From Thermocrispum agreste DSM 44070 (GTDB lineage: Bacteria > Actinomycetota > Actinomycetes > Mycobacteriales > Pseudonocardiaceae): a stretch of 64,000 nucleotides of DNA. The position numbers and the translations under genes were made by a program. Shown piece by piece: positions 37,527-46,993 of this stretch (position 1 is the first letter of the stretch; each line of letters begins with the position of its first letter). The notes under the pieces were generated by a model. The model saw only the letters and a list, made by a program, of their open reading frames with translations. It was not told the DNA's origin and did not search any database. The DNA lies in the NCBI RefSeq assembly GCF_000427905.1, contig NZ_ATYX01000008.1, positions 156,840-220,839 on the forward strand. The letters are read 5' to 3'.

Positions 37527-37640
37527 CAGTGATCGACTGTGACCACCGTGATCGACCGTGACCACAGTGGTCGACGGTGGCCACAGTGGTCGACGGTGGC
37601 CACAGTGATCGATAGTGGCCGCAGTGATCGACAGTGATCG
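37527..37640. repeat. 19-bp tandem repeat between dodecin and purB
   Basis: Five or six head-to-tail 19-base units starting at 37527, 37546, 37565, 37584, 37603 and 37622. Consensus is CAGTGGTCGACGGTGGCCA, with GTGATCGAC variants. Each unit contains GTCGAC or ATCGAT-like palindromic cores. It sits upstream of both divergent genes, 27 bases from dodecin and about 90 from purB. Confidence 0.88.
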
Positions 37641-37731
37641 ACACTGCCCCGATTCTTCCCCGCCGTGGCGGTCGCCGCACTCGCACCAAACGCCGAGACT
37701 GACGCTTCAGCGCTGCCCGTACGCTGTAGGC

Positions 37732-39162
37732 GTGACCGAGAAGCCGCAGATCCCGAACGTCCTGGCCAGCCGGTACGCGTCCGCGGAGCTGGCACGGTTG
37801 TGGTCTCCGGAGCACAAGATCCGGCTGGAGCGGGAGCTGTGGCTGGCGGTGCTGCGGGCCCAGGCCGAGCTCGGTGTCCCGGTACCCGACGGGGTGATCG
37901 AGGCCTACGAGCGGGTCATCGACCAGGTCGATCTGGCGTCGATCGCCGCGCGTGAGCGCGTCACCAGGCACGACGTGAAGGCACGTATCGAGGAGTTCAA
38001 CGCGCTGGCCGGGCACGAGCACGTGCACAAGGGCATGACCTCCCGCGATCTGACCGAGAACGTCGAGCAGCTGCAGCAGAAGCGGTCGCTCGAGCTGCTG
38101 CGGGACCGCACGGTCGCCGTGCTGGCGCGGCTGGCCCAGCTGGCCGCCGAGCACGCCACGCTGGTCATGGCGGGCCGCTCGCACAACGTCGCCGCGCAGG
38201 CCACCACGCTGGGCAAACGCTTCGCGACGGCCGCCGACGAGCTGCTGGTGGCCTTCGAACGGCTGGAGGGTCTGCTGCAGCGGTACCCGCTGCGCGGGAT
38301 CAAGGGCCCGGTCGGGACCGCGCAGGACATGCTCGACCTGCTGGGCTCGCAGGCGGCGGTCGAGCAGCTGGAACGGGTGGTGGCCGAGCACCTGGGCTTC
38401 GAGCGGGTGTTGACGTCGGTCGGCCAGGTCTACCCGCGTTCGCTGGACTACGAGGTCATCACCACCGTCGTGCAGCTGGCCGCCGCGCCGTCCAACCTGG
38501 CCACCACGATCCGGCTGATGGCCGGGCACGAGCTGGTCACCGAAGGATTCCAGCCCGGCCAGGTGGGATCGAGCGCGATGCCGCACAAGATGAACACCCG
38601 CTCGTGCGAACGGGTCAACGGGCTGGCCGTGGTGCTGCGTGGGTATGCGTCCATGGCGGGCGAGCTGGCCGGCCAGCAGTGGAACGAGGGTGACGTGTCC
38701 GACTCGGTGGTTCGCCGGGTCGCCCTGCCCGACACGTTCTTCGCCGCCGACGGCCTGCTGGAGACGTTCCTGACCGTGCTGAGCGAGTTCGGTGCGTTCC
38801 CCGCGGTGGTGGAGCGCGAACTGAACCGTTACCTGCCGTTCCTGGCCACCACGAAGGTGCTGATGGCGGCCGTGCGCGCAGGCGTCGGGCGGGAGGCCGC
38901 GCACGAGGCGATCAAACGTCACGCGGTGGCGGCCGCACTGGCCATGCGGGAGCAGGGCGCCGCGGAGAACGACCTGCTCGACCGTCTCGCGGCCGACGAA
39001 ACACTGCCGCTCGACCGGGCGCAGCTGGAATCGCTGCTGGCCGATCCGCTGTCGTTCACCGGGCTGGCCTCGGCGCAGGTGGATTCCGTCGTGCGCCGGG
39101 TGGACGAGATCGTGAAGCGGTACCCGGAGGCGGCCGCGTACACACCCGCCCCCATCCTCTAG
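37732..39162 (+). CDS. purB: Adenylosuccinate lyase
   Basis: Cleaves SAICAR to AICAR and adenylosuccinate to AMP, releasing fumarate in both. The 476 residues belong to the fumarase/aspartase superfamily. The signature loop is GSSAMPHKMNTRSCERVN, the catalytic His lies in GHEHVHKGMTSRDLTEN, and KGPVGTAQDML is also conserved. The start is GTG 37732; an earlier in-frame GTG would run through the 19-bp repeats. TACGCT 12 bases before the start could be a -10 box. The MOSC gene follows by 21 bases. Confidence 0.96.
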   Translation: MTEKPQIPNVLASRYASAELARLWSPEHKIRLERELWLAVLRAQAELGVPVPDGVIEAYERVIDQVDLASIAARERVTRHDVKARIEEFNALAGHEHVHKGMTSRDLTENVEQLQQKRSLELLRDRTVAVLARLAQLAAEHATLVMAGRSHNVAAQATTLGKRFATAADELLVAFERLEGLLQRYPLRGIKGPVGTAQDMLDLLGSQAAVEQLERVVAEHLGFERVLTSVGQVYPRSLDYEVITTVVQLAAAPSNLATTIRLMAGHELVTEGFQPGQVGSSAMPHKMNTRSCERVNGLAVVLRGYASMAGELAGQQWNEGDVSDSVVRRVALPDTFFAADGLLETFLTVLSEFGAFPAVVERELNRYLPFLATTKVLMAAVRAGVGREAAHEAIKRHAVAAALAMREQGAAENDLLDRLAADETLPLDRAQLESLLADPLSFTGLASAQVDSVVRRVDEIVKRYPEAAAYTPAPIL

Positions 39163-39183
39163 TTCCGGCATAGAGTCGGCCGC

Positions 39184-40020
39184 ATGCCGCTCCCGGTCGT
39201 CCATTCGCTGCACTACTACCCGGTCAAGTCGTGCCGCGGTGTCAGCGTGCCTGCGTCCGACGTGCTGGCCACTGGCCTCCGCCACGATCGCTCGTTCGCT
39301 GTGGTCGACGAGTTCGGTCGCTGTATCACTCAGCGCGAGTACCCGGCGTTGGCCGCAGTCACCGTCGACCTGCGAGATGACGTGCTGACGGTGAGGGCGT
39401 CGTCGCAGGGGCAGTTGAGCATTCCTGTTCAGCTCGACGGCAAGCGGCACCCGGTGACCGTGTTCACGTTCAGCGGCGACGGAGTGGATCAGGGTGACGA
39501 CGCTGCGACGTGGTTCGGCGACTATCTCCGCAGGCCGTGCCGCCTGGTACGGGTGGCGCCGGATCATCATCGGGTGGCCAGCGGCGAAACGCCGGGGACG
39601 ACCGGGTTCGCGGACGGGCAAGCGCTGACGGTGGCGTCTCTGGCGTCATTGGCCGACCTGAACGAACGCATCGTCATGCGCGGCGGCGAACCCGTGCCGA
39701 TGGATCGCTTCCGGCCCAACATCGTCGTCGACGGCTGGACCGAACCGTTCATCGAAGATCGAGCACGGCGGATGATCGTCGGGACCGCCGAGATCGGCTT
39801 CGCCAAGCGAGACACCCGGTGTTCGATCACGCTGGTGGATCAGGCGACGGGCGTGCGGCGGGGATCCGAGCCGATCCGCACGCTGGCCACCTACCGACGT
39901 GACCCGGAGAAGGGACGGGTCGCCTTCGCGGTGAAATGCAATGTCGTCCGGCCGGGCCGCCTCGCCGTGGGAGATCCGGTCGACGTGACCGCGTGGGGCC
40001 CCGGGCTGACGGCCGATTGA
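39184..40020 (+). CDS. MOSC-domain protein (YcbX/mARC-like)
   Basis: A 278-residue protein with the MOSC_N beta-barrel (about 5-120) and the MOSC domain (about 120-270). The N-terminal VHSLHYYPVKSCRGV is the family mark. RFRPNIVVDG and the putative molybdenum-cofactor cysteine in KRDTRCSITLVDQATG are present. Relatives reduce N-hydroxylated compounds with molybdenum cofactor. Start ATG 39184, 21 bases after purB, so possibly co-transcribed. No C-terminal 2Fe-2S ferredoxin domain as in E. coli YcbX, so an external electron donor is needed. Confidence 0.88.
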   Translation: MPLPVVHSLHYYPVKSCRGVSVPASDVLATGLRHDRSFAVVDEFGRCITQREYPALAAVTVDLRDDVLTVRASSQGQLSIPVQLDGKRHPVTVFTFSGDGVDQGDDAATWFGDYLRRPCRLVRVAPDHHRVASGETPGTTGFADGQALTVASLASLADLNERIVMRGGEPVPMDRFRPNIVVDGWTEPFIEDRARRMIVGTAEIGFAKRDTRCSITLVDQATGVRRGSEPIRTLATYRRDPEKGRVAFAVKCNVVRPGRLAVGDPVDVTAWGPGLTAD

Positions 40021-40046
40021 GGCAGCGGCCGGCCCGATGCTTGGTC

Positions 40047-40847
40047 CTAGTCCGCGGAGATCGTCACTTGATCGGTCGCGGTGGCGCCGAGCCCCAGCCG
40101 CTGTGCCGCTGAGCCGCCGTTGACGGCGATCGCGACGTGGCCGGCGGAATCGGCCAGCACCACCAGCTCTCCGTCACTGACGTCGGCGAACGTCCTGCCG
40201 ACAACGCCGTCGAACCGCTGTTGGATGCGCACCCTGGTGCCCTCGGCCAGGCCGGCCTCCGTCAGGCTCGACGCCTGCGCCGTCAGCTGCACGTTCCCGA
40301 ACCGGTCGATCGTCGCCACTCCGGCGACGACTTCCCCTGGGCGCACCGACGGTGCCGGCGTGGGCAGCCGATGCAGCTCGTCGAGCGGAATCGACGGTCC
40401 GAACTCGGCCGGGTCGACACCGGCTGCCAGGTGAGCCGCGGCGGGCGCGAAGAGGTCGCGACCGTGGAAAGTCGACGAGACCGGGTGCAGGCGGAATTCC
40501 TCCGCCACCAGCTCGATCGCGTGCCGGGCTCCGCCGAGCGCATCGGCCGCAGGCAGCAGCAGACCGTTGTCCGGGCCGACCAGCACTCCGGACGCGGCGA
40601 TCAGCACGATGCCCCTGCGCTCGGTCCCGACACCGGGGTCGACCACCGCGAGGTGCACCGCGGGCGGCAGGTAGCCGACCGCTTGGGCGAGCGCGAAGGC
40701 CCCGTGCCGGATGTTCCCCGGCGGCACGCCGTGCGTGATGTCGATGATGCGGCAGCGTGGCGCGATGCGGGCGATCACGCCGTGGCACACCCCGACGAAC
40801 GGGTCACGCAGGCCGTAGTCCGTGGTGAACGAAATCCACTCGTACAT
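40047..40847 (-). CDS. SAM hydroxide adenosyltransferase (DUF62)
   Basis: A 266-residue enzyme hydrolysing S-adenosylmethionine to adenosine and methionine. Family marks: FTTDYGLRDPFVGVCHGVI, the aspartate motif VVDPGVGTERRGI, GPDNGLL and the catalytic-loop FHGRDLFAPAAAHLA, with the Asp/Arg/His residues known from DUF62 enzymes. It shares a fold with fluorinase and the SalL chlorinase, but the FHGRDLFAP loop and lack of a halometabolite cluster favour the hydroxide-using type. The start is ATG 40847. The gene lies alone and is convergent with the MOSC gene. Confidence 0.9.
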   Translation of the reverse strand: MYEWISFTTDYGLRDPFVGVCHGVIARIAPRCRIIDITHGVPPGNIRHGAFALAQAVGYLPPAVHLAVVDPGVGTERRGIVLIAASGVLVGPDNGLLLPAADALGGARHAIELVAEEFRLHPVSSTFHGRDLFAPAAAHLAAGVDPAEFGPSIPLDELHRLPTPAPSVRPGEVVAGVATIDRFGNVQLTAQASSLTEAGLAEGTRVRIQQRFDGVVGRTFADVSDGELVVLADSAGHVAIAVNGGSAAQRLGLGATATDQVTISAD

Positions 40848-40955
40848 GCCCGCTCCGTCGCTCGTTCAACATGTGGGAAGCGTTTCCAAATGATGGCTCG
40901 GCCCTCACGATCGTAGGCGTTTGTCACGCGACAGAGTGAACGCCGAGGAGAGGAC

Positions 40956-41867
40956 ATGCCCAGTTTGCTGTTGTTCGGGTTAGCCGGATTTCTGGCCCAG
41001 CTGGTCGACGGGTCACTGGGCATGGCCTTCGGCGTCACCGCGACGACCGCGCTGCTGGCCATCGGCGTGGCGCCGGCGCTGGCATCGGCGGCCATCCACC
41101 TTGCCGAGGTGGGCACCACGCTGATCTCCGGTGTCTCGCACTGGCGTTTCGGCAACGTCGACTGGCGCACCGTCGGTTTGCTTGCGGTGCCTGGCGGCAT
41201 CGGGGCTGCCGTCGGCGCGTACGCACTGGTCTCGGTGTCCACCGAGTTCGCCAGTGTGTGGATCGCCGCGCTGCTGACCCTGCTCGGCCTCTACGTGCTG
41301 GTGCGGTTCGCTTTCCTGCGGCTGGGGACGCTGGTGGCGAACCGTCGGCCGGGAGCGAAGTTCCTCGGGCCGCTCGGCCTGGTGGCCGGCTTCGTCGACG
41401 CGTCCGGCGGCGGTGGCTGGGGGCCGCTTGCCACCACCACCCTGCTGTCCAGCGGCCGGCTGCACCCGCGCAAGGTGATCGGGTCGGTGAATGCTGCGGA
41501 GTTCATCGTGGCGCTGTCGGCCAGCGTCAGCTTCCTGTTCGCCCTGAGCGGGTCCGGCGTGGACTTCACCATCGTCCTCGGGTTGCTGCTGGGTGGCGTG
41601 ATCGCGGCTCCGGTGGCCGCGTGGCTGGTGCGCTTCTTGCCGCCCCGCGTGCTCGGCGCCGCCGCAGGCGGCCTCATCGTGCTCACCAACACCGACAAGC
41701 TGCTGTCCGAGTTCGGCACCGCACGCAGCCTCAACATCGCCATCCACGTGGCCGTGGCCGCGCTGTGGATCATCGCGGTCGTGTCGGCGGTGCGGGCCAC
41801 GCGTGCCGAGCGCGCCAAGGCCGAGAAGACCGAGGAAGGCGAGCTCGCACTCGCGGCGGAGGGCTGA
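40956..41867 (+). CDS. TauE/SafE-family anion exporter
   Basis: A 303-residue membrane protein with about eight helices. The two internally related halves each begin with a glycine/aspartate segment: GFLAQLVDGSLGMAFGVTAT and GLVAGFVDASGGGGWGPLAT, diagnostic of the family. The final 20 residues are charged and cytosolic. Relatives export sulfite, sulfoacetate or other anions. The upstream gap contains GGGAAGCGTTTCC (40872-40884), a nearly palindromic stretch. There is no adjacent sulfur gene, so the anion is open. Confidence 0.92.
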   Translation: MPSLLLFGLAGFLAQLVDGSLGMAFGVTATTALLAIGVAPALASAAIHLAEVGTTLISGVSHWRFGNVDWRTVGLLAVPGGIGAAVGAYALVSVSTEFASVWIAALLTLLGLYVLVRFAFLRLGTLVANRRPGAKFLGPLGLVAGFVDASGGGGWGPLATTTLLSSGRLHPRKVIGSVNAAEFIVALSASVSFLFALSGSGVDFTIVLGLLLGGVIAAPVAAWLVRFLPPRVLGAAAGGLIVLTNTDKLLSEFGTARSLNIAIHVAVAALWIIAVVSAVRATRAERAKAEKTEEGELALAAEG

Positions 41868-42080
41868 TCCGGAAAGGCCACTACGGCGCCGACGCCTGCG
41901 GCGCTGGCGATCTGGGCGAAGTCGCCGCCCGGTGGCCCGCGGCGGGTGACACCGAGGTGGCCGGCGCCGTATGGCCTGGCGGGCCGAGTGGTCTCGGCAC
42001 CGGGCTGCTCCTTGGGCCGGCCACGGGGTACCGGGCGGCGTTGACTCGGTGAGCTGGACAAGGCGCCCCCGGCTCCCGAT

Positions 42081-42155
42081 GATTCGCACGAGCGGTCCGG
42101 GACCTGCAGGCACCCGGTGATTCGAACGAGCGGCCCGGGCCGACAGGCACCCGGT
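42081..42155. repeat. 37/38-bp direct repeat
   Basis: Two tandem units (42081-42118, 42119-42155), both starting GATTCG(C/A)ACGAGCGG and ending CAGGCACCCGGT. The rest of the gap 41868-42319 shows no gene. Confidence 0.75.
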
Positions 42156-42319
42156 GAGGTGTGTCAGGCCGTCAGGCCGGCCCCGGCACCCGGTCACCCC
42201 AGCCGGGCAGGCCAAGCCAGCCCCGGCACACCACGGGATCAGCAGGCGTCATCCGCCGACCGTTTCCGAGAAGGTCCGGGGCTGCAGCGTCTTTGTCACG
42301 TTCCGGTAGCGCCGCCGTC

Positions 42320-43075
42320 ATGGGACTCTGGCTCACTGGACACGTGGCTTCACGACTCCTGGTTTCACTCTCCGGCGCAAGCGCACCGACCCTTCCGGTG
42401 CTGACCGAGATCACCGCCGAGCTGCGGGCTCGCTCGACACCCGTGGCTCTGTTCGTTCGCCCGCGCGGCGTGGCGGCGTCGCCCGTCCTTGCCGACTGGG
42501 TGAGGTCCCGTGTGCACAGCGGGGACGACCTGCTGATCCACGGCTACGGCGACCCGATCCCGCAGCAGCGGCCGGTCCTGCGCAGCAGCCGCGCCGAGTT
42601 CGCCGGGTTGTCCGAGCACGAAGCCGGCCTGCGGATCAGCGCGGCGACCAGTGCCATGGCACAGGCCGGGATCCCGGCCCGCGAGGTGACCGGGTTCGCC
42701 CCGCCGGGCTGGATGGTTTCGGACGGGACTTTGACCGCACTGCGGAAGAGCCGCCTCGCGTTGTGTGCGGACGGCGGCCGGGTGCACGATCTGCGCACCG
42801 GAACCGTCCACCGAGGGCGGGTGTTTCCGTTCGGCGGCGGTGGCTCGGAGCGCGCAGAAGCCCTGCGCTGCTTCGCCTTGCTGCTGACCGTTGCGCGCAT
42901 GGTCAATCGCGTCGAGCTGCTTCGCCTGCACATCGACGCAACGCAGGCGGTCCGACCGGGGCCGCGACAAGCGTTCCTGGACGCGGTGGACATCGCGTTG
43001 GAGGCCGGGGCCGTGCCCCAGGCGTATCGGCAGCTCGTGGCGCGCAAGACGGATCGCTCGGGCAAAGCCGCATGA
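42320..43075 (+). CDS. DUF2334 polysaccharide-deacetylase-like protein
   Basis: A 251-residue protein of the DUF2334/NodB-like group. LLVSLSGASAPTLPVLTEI corresponds to the first strand and helix; HSGDDLLIHGYGD matches the metal-binding strand with a single clear histidine; VTGFAPPGWMVS and LRLHIDATQAVR complete the barrel. The usual first Asp (SxDD) is replaced by SGAS, so deacetylase activity is doubtful. I chose ATG 42320, although the frame is open to 42161, because the family starts with this strand. Confidence 0.75.
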   Translation: MGLWLTGHVASRLLVSLSGASAPTLPVLTEITAELRARSTPVALFVRPRGVAASPVLADWVRSRVHSGDDLLIHGYGDPIPQQRPVLRSSRAEFAGLSEHEAGLRISAATSAMAQAGIPAREVTGFAPPGWMVSDGTLTALRKSRLALCADGGRVHDLRTGTVHRGRVFPFGGGGSERAEALRCFALLLTVARMVNRVELLRLHIDATQAVRPGPRQAFLDAVDIALEAGAVPQAYRQLVARKTDRSGKAA

Positions 43076-43099
43076 CCGCGAGAGCTGTGCCTTCGCGAC

Positions 43100-43177
43100 C
43101 CCGTCGCCGCTGCCGACCATCTGCACGCCGAGCAGCCGGCCGTCGGGGGTGTGCACCATTACGAACCCGGCAGGGCC
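43100..43177 (-). pseudogene. Possible fragment of a flavin disulfide oxidoreductase C-terminus
   Basis: About 26 codons on the minus strand read GPAGFVMVHTPDGRLLGVQM and then VGSGDG, which resembles the start of the dimerisation domain of lipoamide dehydrogenase-type enzymes. Nothing else of such a gene is nearby. The match is short and could be chance. The gap 43076-43313 holds nothing else. Confidence 0.25.
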
Positions 43178-43313
43178 GTGCGTTGCGCATGAACCGCAAG
43201 GCCGTGAAAGCTGCGCACAAAGCCGCATAGCCGCACGACCCGCGAGGATGCGCAACCGACCCGGCTTTTACGCGGCAACCTTCGGCGGCAGCGCTAGGTG
43301 CCGCTCAGACCGC

Positions 43314-43958
43314 TCAGACTCGCTGAACCTCCAGCGCTTGGCCTGCGCCGAGGACACGAACCTCGGTGCCTTCCGGCGCGAGATTGGTGAACAGCCCATA
43401 GTGCATCGCCGGATTCACCAGCACCGCCTCGTGGATCGGCACTGCGATGCGCGGCTTGACCGCCCGCAGGAAGTCGACGGCCTCAGACGCTTTCAGCCAC
43501 GGCGCAGCGGTCGGCAGGCCGAGAACGTCGATGCGATTCTGCGGGACCCGGAACGAGTCCCCCGGGTGGTAGAAGGCACCACCGTCGAAGACGTAGCCCA
43601 CATTGCTGACCGTCGGGATATCCGGATGGATCACCGCGTGTTCGCCGCCGACCACGTGCACCGAGGTTTCGCCGAACTGCAGCGACTGCCCGGGATAGGC
43701 GGTCTCGCTCTCCAGCCCGAGCTTGCTGACCAGTTCCTGGGTGCCCGCGTCGGTGATCAGCCGTGCCGACGGGTTCGCCTCCAGCAGACCCGGCAGCTTC
43801 TCCGCGTCGATGTGGTCGAAGTGCTGATGGGTGATCATGACCGCGTCCAGGTCACGCAACTGCTCGAACCCGGAGGAGAACGCGCCGGGATCGATCAGCA
43901 CGCGCGCCGTCTCGGTCTCCACCAGAACGCACGAGTGTCCGTAGTGAACGATGCGCAT
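43314..43958 (-). CDS. Metallo-beta-lactamase-fold hydrolase (UlaG-like)
   Basis: A 214-residue hydrolase. It opens with MRIVHYGHSCVLVET, typical of the UlaG group. The metal-binding motif is THQHFDHID (about residues 53-61). Further ligands are in VVGGEHAVIHPDIP and GAFYHPGDSF, and the closing PIHEAVLVNPAMHYG loop is present. The start is ATG 43958; upstream codons lack a ribosome site and family similarity. Substrate unknown; phosphodiester or lactone hydrolysis is typical. Confidence 0.88.
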   Translation of the reverse strand: MRIVHYGHSCVLVETETARVLIDPGAFSSGFEQLRDLDAVMITHQHFDHIDAEKLPGLLEANPSARLITDAGTQELVSKLGLESETAYPGQSLQFGETSVHVVGGEHAVIHPDIPTVSNVGYVFDGGAFYHPGDSFRVPQNRIDVLGLPTAAPWLKASEAVDFLRAVKPRIAVPIHEAVLVNPAMHYGLFTNLAPEGTEVRVLGAGQALEVQRV

Positions 43959-44399
43959 CAGGCCGTCCTCGCTGGCGGGGGCATTGCTGGCAGACCTCCA
44001 GGCTAACGGGGCACCCCGGTGGAGGCGAGCCCGCCGATTGCGTGGCAATGCCACGCCACCTCGGCGCCGTGCACCGGCCACCGAAGAGCGCGGGTGCCGC
44101 AAAGCGCCCAGCTCGCCTGTGCCGAGCGCCTTCACGAAGCGACAGCTCTTCCGATGGCCGGCGACTCAATGGGCGGCACTCACCGGACGGGACCAGGATT
44201 GCTCGTGCAGCTGCGGGCGGCTTGCGCTCCCGAAGGCCCGACCCGGACCCGTCGTGCGCGAGGCCAAGCGGGACACCTTGCTCACCATCACCGGCCGCCC
44301 CCGGGCCCGACCTGGCGCGCGAGGCCAACCAGTTCACCAGGGTGCACGGGTCGGCGCGGGTCACGGTCCCGACCCGGCGCGCGAGGCCAACCGGCCCGC
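43959..44399. other. Intergenic gap with a weak 61-bp periodic word
   Basis: 441 bases without a credible gene. GCGCGAGGCCAA recurs at 44256, 44317 and 44379 (spacing 61 and 62), surrounded by weaker similarity. This suggests an old tandem repeat downstream of the subtilase gene. Confidence 0.5.
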
Positions 44400-45866
44400 C
44401 TACCGCCTGGTTCGCACTGCCTTGGCCGCGTCCACTTCCCCTTCGCCGTAGAAGGAATTGAGTTCCTTCCCGCCGGTGCAGCGGTCGTCGTCGGGACACG
44501 GGACATCCCGCGCCTGCTTGCGCAACAGGGCTGCCAGCTCGGCCGGGCCGGCGTCCGGGTGGACGCTGGCCAACAGCGCCACGACTCCCGCGACATGTGG
44601 CGACGCCATCGACGTTCCGGCTTTGTAGCCGAACCCACCACCGGGGACCGTCGAGTACACGCCGCGATCCTGGCCGCCAAGCGGGTCACCACCGGGAGCA
44701 GCCACGTCGATCTTGGCCACGCCGTAGTTCGAGTACGACGCCTTCACGCCGGCATCGCCGGTGGCGGACACCGTGATCACGCCGGGGATCTCGGTCGGGA
44801 TGTCCAAGCAGGAGTTGCCGATCGGGCGGTTCTTGATCGGTGTGGAGTCGTTCGGGCTGGTGCTGTCGGTCGTCTTGTTCGCCAGGTCGTAGTCGGAATT
44901 CCCGGCCGCCGCGACATGCAGGACGCCGCGGTTCTGGGCGTAGCGCACCGCGCGCCGGACGCCGTCCAAGATCGCGGCTTGGTCGACATCGTTCGGGCAG
45001 ACGAACTGCCACGGGTCGGTGTAGTAGCTGTTGTTGGTGACGTCGAACCGCTGATCGCCGGCGAACATGAAGGCGCAGACGGTGTTCTCCGGGAAGAACA
45101 AGCCGGTGGGCTCCTCGGCGATGCGCACGGACGCGATGCGTACGCCGGGGGCAACGCCGACCACGCCGACGCCGTTCTTGGCCGCCGCGATGGTTCCGGC
45201 GACGTGGGTGCCGTGCGAGCCGGTGTCCCGCCAGGCGCCTTCCCGCCGGTCGAGCCTGCCGTAAGCGCAGGATGCGGACTTGCCCGCGACGAAGTTCTCC
45301 TTCAGGTCGGGGTGCTGGTCGTCGACCCCGGTGTCGAGGACGCCTACGACCACGTCACGGGAACCCGTGGTGACCTTCCACGCCTCATCCGCGCGGATCT
45401 GCTCCATGTCCCACCGCAGCCGCTCCTTCTCGGTGGGCTGCTGCTGGGTGGGCGCCTTCGGGATCGGCGGGTCGTAGGCCTGCCTGGGCACGTCGGACGT
45501 GCGGGTCGCGCCGACGGCCTGAACACCGCGGACCGCCCGCACGGCGTCGGCGAACTTCTCGCCCTTGGCGTGGGCGACCACCACGCCGATTTTGTCGTAC
45601 GCCGCGAACACCGTGCCGCCGTTGTCGACCACCGCCTTCTTCGCCGCCTCGACGTCGGCTGGGTCCGCCAGCACGAAGTAGGAGCGCAGCCCCTTCTCCC
45701 AGTCGGCCTTCGTCACCTTCGCCACCGGGGTGCCGGTGAGGTGGTGTCCGGTTGCCGCGGCCGGCGCAGCGCTCACCGGAGCGGTGGCGGCCACGCACAG
45801 CGCAGCACTGAGAGCGGCAGCGGCGGCCGCGGAGCCGACGCGGCGCGCGGGGCTCGAAGCTCGCAT
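44400..45866 (-). CDS. Secreted subtilisin-like serine protease (S8)
   Basis: A 488-residue exported peptidase. The signal peptide covers about 1-33 and the inhibitor-like propeptide about 45-150. The catalytic triad lies in VLDTGVDDQHPDL (Asp), GSHGTHVAGTIAAAK (His) and GTSMASPHVAG (Ser), with the oxyanion Asn in HVAAAGNSDYD. The mature domain carries several cysteines likely forming disulfides. The C-terminus ends shortly after the domain without a membrane anchor, so it is released. The start is ATG 45866 behind CTGGAGGACC. A single gene with its own transcript. Confidence 0.95.
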   Translation of the reverse strand: MRASSPARRVGSAAAAAALSAALCVAATAPVSAAPAAATGHHLTGTPVAKVTKADWEKGLRSYFVLADPADVEAAKKAVVDNGGTVFAAYDKIGVVVAHAKGEKFADAVRAVRGVQAVGATRTSDVPRQAYDPPIPKAPTQQQPTEKERLRWDMEQIRADEAWKVTTGSRDVVVGVLDTGVDDQHPDLKENFVAGKSASCAYGRLDRREGAWRDTGSHGTHVAGTIAAAKNGVGVVGVAPGVRIASVRIAEEPTGLFFPENTVCAFMFAGDQRFDVTNNSYYTDPWQFVCPNDVDQAAILDGVRRAVRYAQNRGVLHVAAAGNSDYDLANKTTDSTSPNDSTPIKNRPIGNSCLDIPTEIPGVITVSATGDAGVKASYSNYGVAKIDVAAPGGDPLGGQDRGVYSTVPGGGFGYKAGTSMASPHVAGVVALLASVHPDAGPAELAALLRKQARDVPCPDDDRCTGGKELNSFYGEGEVDAAKAVRTRR

Positions 45867-45949
45867 TCGGGTCCTCCAGAACTACGGTCGGCTCACGCCT
45901 GTTCGCAGTCAGTTTTCCCGGTCACGGACGGCTGCGCGGGGACCGTGCG

Positions 45950-46948
45950 TCAATTACCCACGATCGAGATCAACTCTGCCTCTTCGACAGGGGTCAAGCC
46001 CGCCTTGCGATCCCGGTCCACCCCCAGCGCCCGCTCGTGATCCAAAGCAGCACGCGCGGCGTCGGCCACCGGCCGGTGCCGCAGTCCGGCTTCGGTGGCC
46101 GGCTCGGCGTCGTGGTCCAACATCCCGTACACCTCGTCCGGCGCCCAGACGGGCAACGAGCGCGGGCCTGACCAGGGCCTGACCTCGGCGGCTCGCAGCT
46201 TCTCCGGCGCGGCGGGCACGAGCTCTCCCGCAAAGCCGACGGCGTCGGCGATCTCGGCCAGCAGGGAGGGCAACGGCACGGCCGGAGTGATCGCGTCGAA
46301 CACCCCGCCGAGTCGCTGCTCGGCGGCGTCGACCATCCAGGCCGCCAGGTCACGCACGTCGACGTATTGCGCAGGCTGATCCGGCACGTCCGGCACCAGC
46401 ACTTGACCGCCACGCGCGAAACGCATGGGCCAGTAGCCGAACCGGTCGGTGTGGTCTCCGGGGCCGCTGATCAGGCCCGGCCGCACGATGAACGCGTCCG
46501 GGAAGGCGTCCAGGACCGCGTTCTCGCTCGCCACCTTGATCCCGCCGTACAGCTGGGGATCGGCCTCGCGGTCGGCAAGCGTGGCGTGCTCGCGGCGCGG
46601 TGGCAGGAGCGGGGCTCCCGGCCGCTGCCCCCGCTTCCGGTGATCGGCATACACGTTGACGGAGGAGACGAACAGCCAATGGCCGGTCGTGCCCGCCAGC
46701 ACCCGCAGCGCGTCTGCCGTCCAGGTGTAGGACAGCAGTGATGTGTCGACCACCGCGTCGAACCGCTCGCCGACCAGCTGGTCGAGGGTCGACGGGTCGT
46801 CTCGGTCGATCCGCACCAGGCGGGTGCCGTCCGGCACCGAGCCGGATTCGCCACGGGCGGCACACAGCACCTCGTGCCCACGGCGGGCCGCTTCGGCCGC
46901 CACCGCGCGGCTGAGGAACACCGTGCCGCCGAAGATCAAAAGCCGCAT
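45950..46948 (-). CDS. NAD-dependent epimerase/dehydratase-like reductase
   Basis: A 332-residue Rossmann-fold protein. The nucleotide-binding loop is FGGTVFLSRAVA (GGTxFLS variant, as in isoflavone-reductase/CSP41-like SDRs). FVSSVNVYADH corresponds to the catalytic Ser/Tyr strand and YGGIKVASENAVLD to the YxxxK helix, where Y-x-x-x-K is kept. PGLISGPGDHTDRFGYWPMR follows. The start is ATG 46948. Upstream is a pair of 15-base direct repeats. Substrate unknown. Confidence 0.87.
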   Translation of the reverse strand: MRLLIFGGTVFLSRAVAAEAARRGHEVLCAARGESGSVPDGTRLVRIDRDDPSTLDQLVGERFDAVVDTSLLSYTWTADALRVLAGTTGHWLFVSSVNVYADHRKRGQRPGAPLLPPRREHATLADREADPQLYGGIKVASENAVLDAFPDAFIVRPGLISGPGDHTDRFGYWPMRFARGGQVLVPDVPDQPAQYVDVRDLAAWMVDAAEQRLGGVFDAITPAVPLPSLLAEIADAVGFAGELVPAAPEKLRAAEVRPWSGPRSLPVWAPDEVYGMLDHDAEPATEAGLRHRPVADAARAALDHERALGVDRDRKAGLTPVEEAELISIVGN

Positions 46949-46993
46949 GACCCGAGCTTGCGCCCGGGTCCCCGGCGAAGTCCACCGAATGTC

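Noticed and set aside
40047-40847. Fluorinase or chlorinase
   Set aside because: The fold is shared, but the active-site loop and lack of a halometabolite cluster favour the SAM hydroxide adenosyltransferase.
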